NCBI RefSeq assembly: GCF_002929805.1
Contig: NZ_PJJM01000076.1
Span: forward strand, 1-57,408
DNA from: Cryobacterium sp. Y50
GTDB taxonomy: Bacteria; Actinomycetota; Actinomycetes; Actinomycetales; Microbacteriaceae
DNA length: 57,408 bases
Direction: 5' to 3'
Shown: in pieces, positions 8,610 through 17,847 of the stretch
How positions within the stretch are numbered: position 1 is the stretch's first letter
Layout of the letters: each line of letters starts with the position of its first letter
Notes under the pieces: model-generated
Database searches by the model: none
The model's input: the letters and a program-made list of their open reading frames with translations, nothing else
Told to the model about the DNA's origin: nothing
Translations under genes and position numbers: made by a program

Positions 8610-8650
8610 AGCCAACACGGCGGTATGTAGATTGTGAATGGCTGAGGGAG

Positions 8651-9300
8651 TTGATTACATTCGTGATGGTCTACTGTGAGGGTGTGGATGCACTCACTCA
8701 TCTCCTCAGCGGCCCGCACGCGCAACGGGCGTTTGCGTTGCGCGTCGTCATGGACCAGCCATGGTCGATCGATGTTCAGGATCGCGCGCCACTGACTCTC
8801 ATAGCGATACTGTCCGGCGAAGCATCTCTGGTCACCGAGCGGGCGCAGGTCAGCCTGAAACCCGGGGATATCGCCATCGTGCGCGGACCGGAACCGTATC
8901 GTCTTGCAGACGACCCCGAACGCGAAGGGCTTATCGTCATTCACCCCGGACAGGTCTGTACGACTCAGGGCGGCGAACACGTCAGCTTCAGCATGGCGCA
9001 AGGGGTGCGCACCTGGGGCAACTCGCCCACAGGGACTACGACCATGCTGATTGGCACGTAGGGCCGCGACGAAATCTCCGTTGACGCGCCCGGACAGGGC
9101 GGCGTAGTCGACCGACTCCTCGACGTCCTGCTCGTGCACGCGCTGCGCGGCTGGGCACGTGAACACCCAGAATCCGCGTCCGGGTGGCTCGCCGCGGGCC
9201 GTGACCGTCTCGTGTCTAATGCCCTGACGCTCCTGCATGATTCACCCGGCGCGCCCTGGACCATCGAATCGCTCGCCCAACACTTATCCGTCTCGCGAGC
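8651..9300 (+). pseudogene. AraC-family regulator, interrupted by TAG and cut in its DNA-binding domain
   Basis: The first part is the cupin-like sensor domain of an AraC regulator (VDALTHLLSGPHAQRAF, then ISGEASLV-type strands and KPGDIAIVRGPEPYRL). It stops at an in-frame TAG at 9059-9061, where relatives have GTY. The same frame then continues with VDRLLDVLLVHALRGW and the first helix-turn-helix (GAPWTIESLAQHLSVSRA). At about 9300 the sequence switches to relaxase DNA, so the second helix-turn-helix is gone. It lies divergent to the broken NAD(P)H-binding/DUF1772 pair, which it probably once controlled. Start candidates are 8651, 8666 and 8684. Confidence 0.8.
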
Positions 9301-9837
9301 CTGCTGCCGCGCGTGGTCGCGGCGCGCGGGTTCGAGGATGCGCAGGACATCGCGGCGGTGCTGCAAGCGAGGGTCGCAACGATCGTCTCGCGGGATACCG
9401 GCGCCGGTCGCACGCGCCGGACGCCGCGCCTCGTCGCCGGGCTCATCCCTCGTGCGATCGGGCCGATGGATGCTGCCATGCACCAGGCGTTGGTCCAGCG
9501 CGCCGACCTGATCGAGTCGCGAGCGGCCGCAGTGCTCGACCAGGCGTTGCTCGCGGGAGAGCCCTGGACTCGAGCTCTTGGGCCGGAGTCGCGCGGTTCG
9601 GCCGACGCCGCGTGGCACCAAAGCGGATGCACCGTCGCGGCCTACCGAGAACGCTACGGCATCACCGGCGCTAAGCCGCTCGGCGCTGTCTCGGACTCAA
9701 CCGCTCAGAAACTCGATGCCGTCCGTGCGCGTGCCGCTCTCGAGGCGGCGAAGGGACTCTCCTCGGACCGTCGCGCCTACGATTTACCGCGGCAGACTCG
9801 CGCTAGCCAAGCCACGGTTTGGACATCCAGACGATGA
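9300..9837 (+). pseudogene. C-terminal fragment of MobF-type conjugative relaxase (TraA), copy 1
   Basis: The frame runs LLPRVVAARGFEDAQDIAAV to a stop at 9837 and matches, at a visually estimated 75-80% in DNA, the tail of the larger relaxase remnant at 25220-25700. Landmarks are TPRLVAGLIPRAIGPMDAA, DQALLAGEPWTRALG and AAYRERYGITG. No relaxase or helicase domain precedes it, because the upstream sequence is the AraC gene. It is therefore a recombination scar from a conjugative element. The DNA is distinct enough from copy 2 that the two come from different, related elements. Confidence 0.75.
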
Positions 9838-9942
9838 GCATGGCTGGCGAGCTGGCGTCGAGAGGGGCCAAAGCGATGCTGGACTTTGACCAGGAACAGC
9901 CAGCTGTTTGGCAGTCATTTCTCCCTAGCCGGGAATCACTGA

Positions 9943-12189
9943 TCAGCCGGCGAACACCTCTCGGAGGCCGTGCGCCCAGGCGTCTGCGCGGCAAAGCACA
10001 ACCGCGCTGGTGATCGGGGCCTCCAGCTCGACGACTCCACGGCCATGTGCCGAACCGTCTCGCGTGTCAACCCACTCGCCTTCGGGCACGTAGACCGACC
10101 AACGGTCGACTCCCGGCGCGACGACGGGCGCTACCAGGAGGTCATTTCCGAGGGTCCACTGCAGCGGATAATTCCACACCTCGGCGTCGCCGGGCGAGTC
10201 AAAGTACAGCGGGCGCATCAGCGGAGCACCCGTCGCGATTGTGATGCGCGTCTGTTCGGCTAAGTACGGTCGCAGGCGTTCCCGCAGCTCCACTATGGAG
10301 CGGGTCACGGGGATGATCCGTTCATCGCCCGTGCGCTCAGCTATGTTCCAAGGCGTGCGGTCCACTGAGGGTTTCCTGTGGTGGTTGAACTCGGAGTGGT
10401 ACTGCATGATCGGCACGAACGCAGATGCAGCCATGGCCCGCAGGTACAGTTCGGCATCCGGGATCTCACCCGAGAATCCGGCGATGTCCCAGCCCCAGTA
10501 GACGATTCCGGAGGCCGCGGCCGAGAGCCCAGCCAGCATCGACCAGCGAAACGCTTCCCAGGTGGAGTTCTCGTCGCCCGCCCAGAATGCGCCATGCGCC
10601 TGGGACCCCGTGAAACCGGCGCGGCTGAACGTGACCGGAGCCTTGCCCGAGGAGCGCAGGAGGTCACCGTAGGCCTTGGCATAATGCACAGGGAACAGGT
10701 TGTTCTTCTCGTCGCCGCGGCGACCGTCGAGGTAGACGAGCTCGTCCCCCCACGCGTGCTCACCGCCATCCGTTTTGAATCCGTCAATACCGACCTCGTC
10801 GACGAGATAGCGCCGCTTTTCCGTCCACCATTTCGCGGCGCGCTCGTCAGTCAGGTCGGGCATCAGGGACAGCGGGAACCACCATCCGCGGTTGCGGTAT
10901 GGGCGCGTTGCGCCCGCAGTATCGGGCTGGGTGATCACGACGTTCTGGCCGATCGCCGACCGTGCGTCCGCGCTCGCCTGACCGCGCGGATGCGGGTGCA
11001 GCTTGACGAGTGGAATCTGCCACAGGTGCACACGAACGCCTTCGTTATGAAGCGTGTCGACCATTCCCTTCGGGTCGGGCCAAGCTCCCTCCGCTGCAAA
11101 GCTGAAGTCCGCGAGGCGATGCGGAGCGCCGTCTTCATTCACCTCATAGGTGGAATCGCGAAACGCCGTGAAGGTGCTTTCGTCGCTCCACGCTTCGATG
11201 ACGACGGAGCCGACAGGGATCCGATGTTTACGGTGCAGGGCGACCTGTCGCTCGACCTCTGCCTGCGTGTTCCATTCATTGCCGCTCGCCCAGAGCGAGA
11301 AGACCCAATCCGGGAGTTCCTCCGCGGTTCCTGTCTCGGCGAGGAACTGGGAGAGTACGTCGGTGGGTGCGCCGGAGAAGAGCGAGAGGTCGACGACAGT
11401 CGCGTTGGCTGATGGGGTGTCGACTGCAACTTCGACGGCGAGGAGGTCGGGTTCGGTCGCCCCGATGTCGAACCACACCCGGCGGCTCGTTCGAACGTGG
11501 AAACCCCACCCGTCCCCGCCGATCACGTGCGCAAACGGCATCGGCAGGTAGGTCTTTCGCTCTGCGCCCTGGCTCTGGTACTGCTCAAAGACGACCGAGT
11601 CGAGGCACTTACCGCGGTGTTCGGTGGCATCGAACCGCTCGCCGAAACCGGTGACATGCTCGGTGTCGGCGAGTGGCAAGGTGAACCGCGCCCGGGTGAT
11701 CCGCTCACCATCGTCGAACACGCGGATGTTCTGCGGTGTGATGTTTCCGGCTCCGCCGGACACGGCGACGGTCCCGGGCGCGTCGCGCCACGCGCCAACC
11801 CGGGCGCCGAAAGATCGGGTGTTCCCGGGCATGCCGGTGTCTGAGGTTCCGGTGAACTTATAATCGATGTGGTCCCCAGCCCCGAGGCCCTCGACGAGCA
11901 CAGACCAGCCCCCGTGAGCGCGAGACAGCCGTGCTTGAGCGGATGCGAGATGTCCGCCGTCGACGGTGCGGCCACGTGAGGAGTTGGCGGTGGGAGACAG
12001 GTTCAGCTGGCGTAGCCTTCGGTGGCCATCCGCAGCTGTGATGCCGAGCGTGCAGCTCACAGCGGTGATGTCGGATGACGCACGAACACCGAGTCGCAAG
12101 GGCTCCCCGGCAACCGGGGCGAACGGCTCGCGCTGGTCGGTGTCGCTCGAGTACGGGTGGCCAGACCCTCCCGGGGTATGCCGGATCAT
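9943..12189 (-). CDS. Cytoplasmic GH31 glycosidase, probable cycloalternan-degrading enzyme
   Basis: A 748-residue GH31 protein without a signal peptide. The catalytic nucleophile is Asp474 (GIDGFKTDGGEHAWG) and the acid/base is Asp539 (FWAGDENSTW); SDESTF and YWGWDIAGF line the -1 site. It shares these blocks closely with the secreted CtsY-like enzyme at 17848, as cycloalternan-degrading enzymes resemble cycloalternan-forming ones. It probably hydrolyses the imported cyclic tetrasaccharide to isomaltose. The ATG at 12189 overlaps the GH15 stop (ATGA), and it is the last gene of the ROK-ABC operon. Alternatives are an alpha-xylosidase or another alpha-glucosidase; the match to CtsY argues against these. 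Confidence 0.8.
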   Translation of the reverse strand: MIRHTPGGSGHPYSSDTDQREPFAPVAGEPLRLGVRASSDITAVSCTLGITAADGHRRLRQLNLSPTANSSRGRTVDGGHLASAQARLSRAHGGWSVLVEGLGAGDHIDYKFTGTSDTGMPGNTRSFGARVGAWRDAPGTVAVSGGAGNITPQNIRVFDDGERITRARFTLPLADTEHVTGFGERFDATEHRGKCLDSVVFEQYQSQGAERKTYLPMPFAHVIGGDGWGFHVRTSRRVWFDIGATEPDLLAVEVAVDTPSANATVVDLSLFSGAPTDVLSQFLAETGTAEELPDWVFSLWASGNEWNTQAEVERQVALHRKHRIPVGSVVIEAWSDESTFTAFRDSTYEVNEDGAPHRLADFSFAAEGAWPDPKGMVDTLHNEGVRVHLWQIPLVKLHPHPRGQASADARSAIGQNVVITQPDTAGATRPYRNRGWWFPLSLMPDLTDERAAKWWTEKRRYLVDEVGIDGFKTDGGEHAWGDELVYLDGRRGDEKNNLFPVHYAKAYGDLLRSSGKAPVTFSRAGFTGSQAHGAFWAGDENSTWEAFRWSMLAGLSAAASGIVYWGWDIAGFSGEIPDAELYLRAMAASAFVPIMQYHSEFNHHRKPSVDRTPWNIAERTGDERIIPVTRSIVELRERLRPYLAEQTRITIATGAPLMRPLYFDSPGDAEVWNYPLQWTLGNDLLVAPVVAPGVDRWSVYVPEGEWVDTRDGSAHGRGVVELEAPITSAVVLCRADAWAHGLREVFAG

Positions 12190-13310
12190 GACTGCGCTTC
12201 TGCATCGTGCGTTGCCAGCTCAGCTTCGAGCCGCAGGAACATCGCGTGGCTCCACAGGAGCGGAGTGGCCACCGGTCCCCACTTGTCGATCCAGAATTGC
12301 TCGAACTCGGGGTGCAGCAGGTGGCCGCCGACCTGCTCCGGGAGGCGTCCGTCGGGAAGCGCGGTCGCCGCGGCCCAGTCAAGTGCGCGATGTGCCCCGG
12401 GCACATCGCCTCGCTCAAACAGGCAGAGGCCAAGAAAACAGGTGAGCAGCGGCCAACGACCGCCGCCGAAGAAGGTGTCGTCGGTGAAGCGATGCAGGCC
12501 GCCGTCAACCTCAAGCTGATAGCGAACCGCCTCGATTGTGCGCGCGGCGAGCTCGGTCGACGGGTCGATGAACCCGAGAGGCGCAATGATGGCGAGGTTG
12601 CTCGCATCGACCGCCGGGTCGTCGAGCCATTTCACCAGATGGCCATCATGTGTGCCGCGTTCGTCGATGAGCTGCCGAATACCGCGCACGGCCTCGGCAG
12701 ACGCGTCGGCCAGGGCAGGCGAGAGCAGCCCGGAGGCGATCCCCGCCTCGAGGCCGGCTCCGACGCACCCGAGGGTGGAGACGTGGAGGCGTTCCGGGTG
12801 TTCTTCCCACCAGTCCCAGCATGCGCGGTTCCAGGAGCTTGCGAGGTACTCACAGCTTGTGACGATTGCGTCCGCCCACGGCTCGACCGAGAGAGTGTGT
12901 CGGGTGGCGTGCGCGAGAACCGACCACACCCACGTTCCGTAGCCGTCCAGCTGAAAATTGCCCCATTCTTCCGCGCCGACGGTGCCGTCGAAGTGGAACC
13001 GTGCCGGCATCATGTGTTCCCCGGCCATGGCATTCGCCCCGCCCGCCCGCCCGACGATTTCGGTGACCGTCGGGCGGTACCGGCTGAGGATGCCGGAGCA
13101 CCAATCGAAGAACCGACTTGCGGAATCGACTTGCCCCGCCGCTGACATCCCGTCGGCGATGAATGCGCCATCGCGAAACCAGCTGTAACCGGTGTACGCG
13201 GAAAACTCAGGCGAGGCCGGATAGGCACCGCTTGGCCGCTGCAGGCTGGAGATGATGGTGATCGACGTATCGACGATGAATCTGTGATCAGTGGGCGGGG
13301 CAAGTGTCAT
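12186..13310 (-). CDS. GH15 glucohydrolase, probable isomaltose glucohydrolase
   Basis: A 374-residue cytoplasmic GH15 (glucoamylase-fold) enzyme. The (alpha/alpha)6 landmarks are GYSWFRDGAFIADGMS, WGNFQLDGYGTWVW, then the acid in WDWWEEH (Glu169) and the base in LPEQ (Glu325). There is no signal peptide and no starch-binding domain, so short internal substrates are likely. Beside a cycloalternan-type system the natural role is cutting isomaltose to glucose, as described for bacterial GH15 isomaltose glucohydrolase. The start at 13310 has GGAG seven bases upstream; the frame is open to 13376. The stop overlaps the GH31 start. Confidence 0.8.
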   Translation of the reverse strand: MTLAPPTDHRFIVDTSITIISSLQRPSGAYPASPEFSAYTGYSWFRDGAFIADGMSAAGQVDSASRFFDWCSGILSRYRPTVTEIVGRAGGANAMAGEHMMPARFHFDGTVGAEEWGNFQLDGYGTWVWSVLAHATRHTLSVEPWADAIVTSCEYLASSWNRACWDWWEEHPERLHVSTLGCVGAGLEAGIASGLLSPALADASAEAVRGIRQLIDERGTHDGHLVKWLDDPAVDASNLAIIAPLGFIDPSTELAARTIEAVRYQLEVDGGLHRFTDDTFFGGGRWPLLTCFLGLCLFERGDVPGAHRALDWAAATALPDGRLPEQVGGHLLHPEFEQFWIDKWGPVATPLLWSHAMFLRLEAELATHDAEAQS

Positions 13311-13356
13311 GAGAGCTCCAGGAACGATGATGAAGGGTGATCGGGGGCGGCGTCGG

Positions 13357-14604
13357 TCAGCCGATGACGGCGTCAACCCGTTCCGCGGCGGCAGCGATAG
13401 CCTCGTCGACGCTCTTGCGGCCGGCGGCTGCTTCGGTCAACTCTTCGGTGACGATGTCTTGCATTTCCGTCTGTCCGTCGGTGACGATCGGCGGGAGTGC
13501 CACGTCCTCGAGGGCGTCGAACACCGCTTGGCGGTTTGCGGGGGCACCCTTTTCGAGGTACGGAGCGAGGAGTGAATCATCGGAGACAGGGGGGAGTTCC
13601 CAGCCGGCATTGAGACGTGTTTCGACCATCGTGCTGGAGGAGGTGAGGAATTCGGCGAAGGCCTGCGCCGCGACCTTCTCCTCGGAGCTCGACGACACGG
13701 CGATGGCGTTCGAGAACATCGCGCTCGCGTTCTGTGCGTCACCGGGTTCGACGGCCACGTCCCAGGTGAACGAAGCGTCAGCCAGGGCGCCGAACATCCA
13801 GATTCCGGAGTGCCACATGGCGAGCTTGCCATCGAGGAACAGGCTGCTGTCGAAGTCCGGAGTGCCGGCGCCCTGCTCGGGAGTGGGCATCACGGTGCCG
13901 CTCTTGCCGACGAGCCATTCGGCCGCTGAGATGCCCTCCGGCGAATCGAAGGCCACGGACTTTCCGTCGTTGGCGAGGAAGTCCCCGCCGGCCTGGGCAA
14001 CGGCCTTGTAATACTCATAGAAGCTGATCGGCTGATAGTCGCCGTATACGCCGGCCGCGGTGTCAGCCAGTTGGTCCGCGGCCGCTTTTTCGTCCTCCCA
14101 CGTCCAGTCCGAGGTGGGGTAGCTGAGACCTGCTGCGTCGAACAGGTCGGCGTTGTAATAGAGAACCACGTTTGAGAATGAACTGGGAAGTGCGTATTGA
14201 GCCCCGTCGGACGAGTAGGCGTCGGCAAGTGACGTGCGGTACACGCTCGTGTCGACCTCCTCGAGCGGGGCGATCACCCCGTCGCGTACATAGGCGCCGA
14301 AGTTCGCGTACTCGATGTCGAACACGTCGGCTTGGGTTCCGGCCGCAAGATCTGTCTGCAGGGTGGTGAAGTAGTCGGCGTAGGGGAGGGTGGTGACGTT
14401 GACGGTGATTCCGGGGTTCTCGGTCTCGAAGGCGGCAACGATGGCGTCGAGGTTCTCTTCGTTACCGCCATTGGAGATGAAGTTGGAATAGTTGATGGTG
14501 ACGGCGCCGGAGGCCGCGTCGGACCCCTCGGCGGAACATCCGGCAAGGGCGATGGCGACGGCCGCGGCGGCGGTGAGCGCGGCGAACTGTGTGAGGCGGG
14601 ACAT
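13357..14604 (-). CDS. ABC sugar-binding lipoprotein (CtsU-like role)
   Basis: A 415-residue solute-binding protein of the maltose-type (family 1) class. The signal peptide ends in the lipobox LAGC, with lipid-anchored Cys23. The mature part has the usual two-lobe pattern (INYSNFISNGGNEENLDAIV, TLQTDLAAGTQADVFDIEY, LWHSGIWMF-like segment, FAEFLTSS). It should deliver an oligosaccharide to the permeases encoded just upstream. The substrate is inferred from the neighbours to be cycloalternan or isomalto-oligosaccharides. It sits 34 bases after the second permease and 46 bases before the GH15 gene. Confidence 0.9.
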   Translation of the reverse strand: MSRLTQFAALTAAAAVAIALAGCSAEGSDAASGAVTINYSNFISNGGNEENLDAIVAAFETENPGITVNVTTLPYADYFTTLQTDLAAGTQADVFDIEYANFGAYVRDGVIAPLEEVDTSVYRTSLADAYSSDGAQYALPSSFSNVVLYYNADLFDAAGLSYPTSDWTWEDEKAAADQLADTAAGVYGDYQPISFYEYYKAVAQAGGDFLANDGKSVAFDSPEGISAAEWLVGKSGTVMPTPEQGAGTPDFDSSLFLDGKLAMWHSGIWMFGALADASFTWDVAVEPGDAQNASAMFSNAIAVSSSSEEKVAAQAFAEFLTSSSTMVETRLNAGWELPPVSDDSLLAPYLEKGAPANRQAVFDALEDVALPPIVTDGQTEMQDIVTEELTEAAAGRKSVDEAIAAAAERVDAVIG

Positions 14605-14638
14605 GCTGGGTAATCTCCTTTGATTAGCGGTGATGCGG

Positions 14639-15451
14639 TTATTTGATTCCGGTATTGGCTACGCCCTGAATGACGTAGCGCTGGGCGAAGATGTAAATCA
14701 GCACCATGGGGATCACGCTGATGACCGAACCAGCCATAAGCACGTCCCACTGGGTCGTGTACTGGCCCTGCAGCCCAGCAAGGGCGATGGGCAGGGTCTG
14801 TAATTCAGGGGTGCGGAGCACAATGAGTGGCCAGAGGAAGCTGTTCCAGCTGCCCATGAAGGCGAACACCGAGAGGGTCGCGACGGCCGGCCCGACCAGC
14901 GGCAGAACGATCGTGCCGAAGATGCGGAAGTGCCCGGCGCCGTCGATCTTGGCGGCCTCGTCCAGCTCGCGCGGCACGGCGTTCATGGCCTGTCGGAGCA
15001 GGAAGACACCGAAGGCTGATGCGACTCCGGGCAGCAGCACGCCGACGTGCGTGTTGAGGAGTCCGAGCATCTTGATCTCGATGAACAAAGGTACGATGAG
15101 CACCTGGACGGGGATCATCATCGTGGCCAGGTAGATCGCGAAAACGACGTTGCTGCCGCGAAACGGCAGCCGGCTGAAACCGTAGGCGGCGAGTGAACCG
15201 GTAACGAGTTGGGCCGCCGTCGTCGCGACCGCGAGCCCGAGGCTGTTGGCCATCACCTGCAGGAACGGGGTGTTCCCGAACAGTTCGGCGTAGGCCGCCA
15301 GCGAGGGATCGTCGGGGATGAGCTGCGGCGTTGCGGCGAGCCCGGCGCCACTGGAGATCGAAGTGATGATCGTCCAGAGAAATGGAAAGAACATCGCTGC
15401 GGCGCCGATCGAAACCGCGATGGTGAGCGCCAGAACTGAACGCTTACGCAT
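14639..15451 (-). CDS. ABC sugar permease, MalG type
   Basis: A 270-residue inner-membrane permease with six helices. The EAA loop that contacts the ATPase is clear at ELDEAAKIDGAGHFRIFGTI, and PVQVLIVPLFIEIKMLG with the C-terminal YVIQGVANTGIK is typical of MalG. It overlaps the preceding MalF-type gene by 8 bases, which suggests translational coupling. The operon encodes no ATPase; actinobacterial importers of this class usually borrow a shared MsiK-type subunit encoded elsewhere. Confidence 0.9.
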   Translation of the reverse strand: MRKRSVLALTIAVSIGAAAMFFPFLWTIITSISSGAGLAATPQLIPDDPSLAAYAELFGNTPFLQVMANSLGLAVATTAAQLVTGSLAAYGFSRLPFRGSNVVFAIYLATMMIPVQVLIVPLFIEIKMLGLLNTHVGVLLPGVASAFGVFLLRQAMNAVPRELDEAAKIDGAGHFRIFGTIVLPLVGPAVATLSVFAFMGSWNSFLWPLIVLRTPELQTLPIALAGLQGQYTTQWDVLMAGSVISVIPMVLIYIFAQRYVIQGVANTGIK

Positions 15452-16415
15452 AGTTCACCCACTTTTTCTGGCCACGAATTTGAATGAGAGTGACGGCCAG
15501 AACCACGATAAAGAGCATCCAGGAAAGAGCGGATGCCTCGCCGGCGCGGCCGTAGCGGAAGGTCAGGTCGTACACCTGTTGAACAACCACTTGGCTGGCA
15601 CCCGCTGGGCCGCCTCCGGTCATTGCGTACACCTGATCAAAGACTTGAAATCCGTTGATCAGGGAGATGACGATCACGAAGAATGTCGACGGCGACAGCA
15701 TGGGAAGTGTGATCGACACGAGCTTGCGCCAGCGACCTGCGCCGTCCACGGTCGCAGCCTCGTACAGGTCGGCGGGAATCGCTTGGAGCCCGGCGAGCAA
15801 GATCACCATGACGAATCCGAGATCCTTCCACGCCGACGCGAGGATGATCGAGGGCATCGCCCACTGGGGGTCGGTCCACCAGCCAGGGCCGTCGATTCCG
15901 ACGAGACCGAGCACATAGTTCACGACGCCATACTCCGGATTGAGCAGCCAGCGCCAGACGAGCGCGACGACGATCCAGCTCGTGACGACCGGGAGAAAGT
16001 AGATTCCACGCAGGAAAGCTCGAGCGGGCATGCGCGAATTGAGAGCGAGGGCGATCGTGAGGCCGCCGATGTACACGAGCGGGAGGTACCCCACGATGTA
16101 ATATGCCGTGTTCAGGAAGGCACGGTGGGTGTCGGGGTCGACGGCGAGCGACGCGTAGTTGTTCAACCCCACCCACTTCATCGCTCCGATGAGGTTCCAC
16201 TCGTGCAGGCTCACCCAGAGGGCCCCGAACATGGGGACGAGGGTGAACAGTGCCAGCGGAATGGCGCTGGGGAGAAGGAAGGCCGATATGACGAGCGCGT
16301 AGCGAATTCGTGTCCCGCGCTTGGCCCGGCGTGGAGCACGAAGCTGTGCGGGCCCGATGACGATTGGCGTCGGATGCGAGGTTGTCGCGCTGGGTGGCGG
16401 CTGAAGAGTAATCAT
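15444..16415 (-). CDS. ABC sugar permease, MalF type
   Basis: A 323-residue permease with six membrane helices after a roughly 30-residue cytoplasmic N-terminus (RAPRRAKRGTRIRYALVIS). The EAA loop reads LYEAATVDGAGRWRKLVSIT. It partners the MalG-type subunit encoded directly downstream. The ATG at 16415 overlaps the stop of the ROK gene in an ATGA, so regulator and transporter are translated together. Confidence 0.9.
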   Translation of the reverse strand: MITLQPPPSATTSHPTPIVIGPAQLRAPRRAKRGTRIRYALVISAFLLPSAIPLALFTLVPMFGALWVSLHEWNLIGAMKWVGLNNYASLAVDPDTHRAFLNTAYYIVGYLPLVYIGGLTIALALNSRMPARAFLRGIYFLPVVTSWIVVALVWRWLLNPEYGVVNYVLGLVGIDGPGWWTDPQWAMPSIILASAWKDLGFVMVILLAGLQAIPADLYEAATVDGAGRWRKLVSITLPMLSPSTFFVIVISLINGFQVFDQVYAMTGGGPAGASQVVVQQVYDLTFRYGRAGEASALSWMLFIVVLAVTLIQIRGQKKWVNYA

Positions 16416-17677
16416 ACTTTCTCCACAGTGCCTTCCGCCATGACGTCATCGGGGCCGGGACGCGTGCCACCCTCATCGATAACGGACGCGTTCAACCGCT
16501 GCCGCACGAGCTTGCCTTGGCCGCCCGTGCTGCCCGAGACGTCGAACGGGGTGGCGAAAACGAGTGCCGCTGCCCCCTGCGCCCATCGATCGTCCTGCCA
16601 AGACTCGACGACCACGTCGATGTTGCGCTTCGCGTTGAGCAGCGAGGCGCGGAACGACGGCTCAAAGCCGAAGGCCCAGTGCGGCCACGCTGTGACACCC
16701 TCGCCGAGCAGCAGCACGGCTCCGGGGTCGAGAAGATTCACCACCCCGGCGAGCGCCCTGCCGAGGAGGTGACCGGCATCGCCAAAGACTTTCTGGGCGA
16801 CGGTGTTGCCTGCATTCGCCTCGGCGAGCAGGGACGCCATTCCGGAGAGGCGCCCGATTACGCCGAGCGTACGCGCCTGCACAACGAGGGCTGACTCTCC
16901 GATGATCGCCTCCAGGCACCCGCGATTGCCGCACTGGCAGAGCGGGCCGTCCTCGACCGTCGGGATGTGGCCAATCTCGCCTGCAGCGCCCGTTTGCCCC
17001 CGCAAGACCGCCCCGTTGAAAACAAGGCCACTGCCGATGCCGGTGCCGATCGTGACCACGAGGAAGGACGAGACGGTGCGGCCTTCTCCATACAGCAGCT
17101 CGGCCATACTCAGCGCCGTCACGTTGTTGTCTATCAGAACGGGCAATTCGAGTGAATCGCGCAGTGCGGCACCGAGTTCGACGTGGTGCCATCCAAGCTG
17201 CGTCGAATCGACGATTCCCTGGCCTTGGTCGTCTACCGTTCCCGGGAGGCCGACGCCGATGCCGAGAAGAGGCCGTCTGCTTGCGTTTGCGATGAACCGA
17301 CGGAGTAAATCAACGAGAACTGGAATTGCATCGGCGGATGCCGCGGCAAAAGGCTCTATGGCACTTCGCACGACGGAACCGTCGATGCTGGCCTCGACGA
17401 ACGCGACGTGGTCTGCCGCAATCTTCACGCCGATGGAATGACCGGCCGTGGAGGCGAGACCCAGCAAGCGTCCGGGACGACCTCCGTGAGACGCGGTCGT
17501 CTCCAACTCCACGATCAGTCCGTCGGTGATGAGTCGACGGGTGAGCTGGGTCACGAGAGCGGGAGAGACGTCGAGCGCCCGAGCGAGTTCTGCGCGAGAC
17601 GCCGAGCCCTGCGCACCCAGCCTGGTGAGGATAGCCGAGCGCCGCTCGTCGGCCGCTCGCGAAATTCGTGTGCTCAT
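16412..17677 (-). CDS. ROK-family transcriptional repressor of the GH31/ABC cluster
   Basis: A 421-residue regulator. An N-terminal winged helix (SRAELARALDVSPALVTQLT) is followed by a ROK sugar-sensing domain with the zinc motif CQCGNRGCLEAI and the sugar-site phrase GEIGHIP. The start is GTG 17680 or ATG 17677, after AAAGGGG. It is the first gene of the leftward operon and lies divergent to the secreted transferase genes, an arrangement that lets one operator region control both. The inducer is probably glucose, isomaltose or the cyclic sugar (inference). An operator-like palindrome lies just upstream at 17686-17703. Confidence 0.9.
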   Translation of the reverse strand: MSTRISRAADERRSAILTRLGAQGSASRAELARALDVSPALVTQLTRRLITDGLIVELETTASHGGRPGRLLGLASTAGHSIGVKIAADHVAFVEASIDGSVVRSAIEPFAAASADAIPVLVDLLRRFIANASRRPLLGIGVGLPGTVDDQGQGIVDSTQLGWHHVELGAALRDSLELPVLIDNNVTALSMAELLYGEGRTVSSFLVVTIGTGIGSGLVFNGAVLRGQTGAAGEIGHIPTVEDGPLCQCGNRGCLEAIIGESALVVQARTLGVIGRLSGMASLLAEANAGNTVAQKVFGDAGHLLGRALAGVVNLLDPGAVLLLGEGVTAWPHWAFGFEPSFRASLLNAKRNIDVVVESWQDDRWAQGAAALVFATPFDVSGSTGGQGKLVRQRLNASVIDEGGTRPGPDDVMAEGTVEKV

Positions 17678-17685
17678 CACAACCC

Positions 17686-17703
17686 CTTTATTCATATATA
17701 AAG
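17686..17703. promoter_or_regulatory. Operator-like palindrome CTTTAT-N6-ATAAAG
   Basis: A perfect 6+6 inverted repeat (CTTTAT 17686-17691, ATAAAG 17698-17703) lies nine bases ahead of the ROK ATG. On the minus strand, TTGGTT and TATGTT with 16 bases between them lie just upstream and could be the ROK promoter, so bound repressor would sit at its transcription start. A further CTTTAT half-site at 17816-17821 lies near the transcription start of the divergent gene. AT-rich palindromes of this kind are usual for ROK and LacI-type sites. The assignment to this ROK protein is inference. Confidence 0.5.
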
Positions 17704-17774
17704 AAACATACTTTGCCTGCTTACGCAACCAAGAACTGTATATTCATGGGAGGAATCGTGAAATCATCGCCCAA

Positions 17775-17821
17775 CCTGTTGTTGACAGGAGAGCCAAACA
17801 CCGACTATGACTTGTCTTTAT
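17775..17821 (+). promoter_or_regulatory. Probable promoter of the secreted GH31 pair
   Basis: TTGACA at 17782-17787 and TATGAC at 17806-17811, 18 bases apart, form a good housekeeping-type promoter. A 15-base inverted repeat CCTGT-N5-ACAGG (17775-17789) covers the -35 box, and a CTTTAT half-site (17816-17821) lies at the expected transcription start. Both could take part in regulation. The leader to the ATG at 17848 would be about 30 bases and contains AAAGGGG. Confidence 0.5.
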
Positions 17822-17847
17822 ACACATCTGAACAAAGGGGTTCGAGC

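Noticed and set aside
10378..11412. A 344-codon plus-strand frame opposite the cytoplasmic GH31 gene
   Set aside because: Antisense shadow of a high-GC gene. The GH31 frame has all catalytic blocks.
15318..16772. A 484-codon plus-strand frame opposite the permease and ROK genes
   Set aside because: Rich in His, Glu and Arg with no domain, and it spans three clear minus-strand genes.
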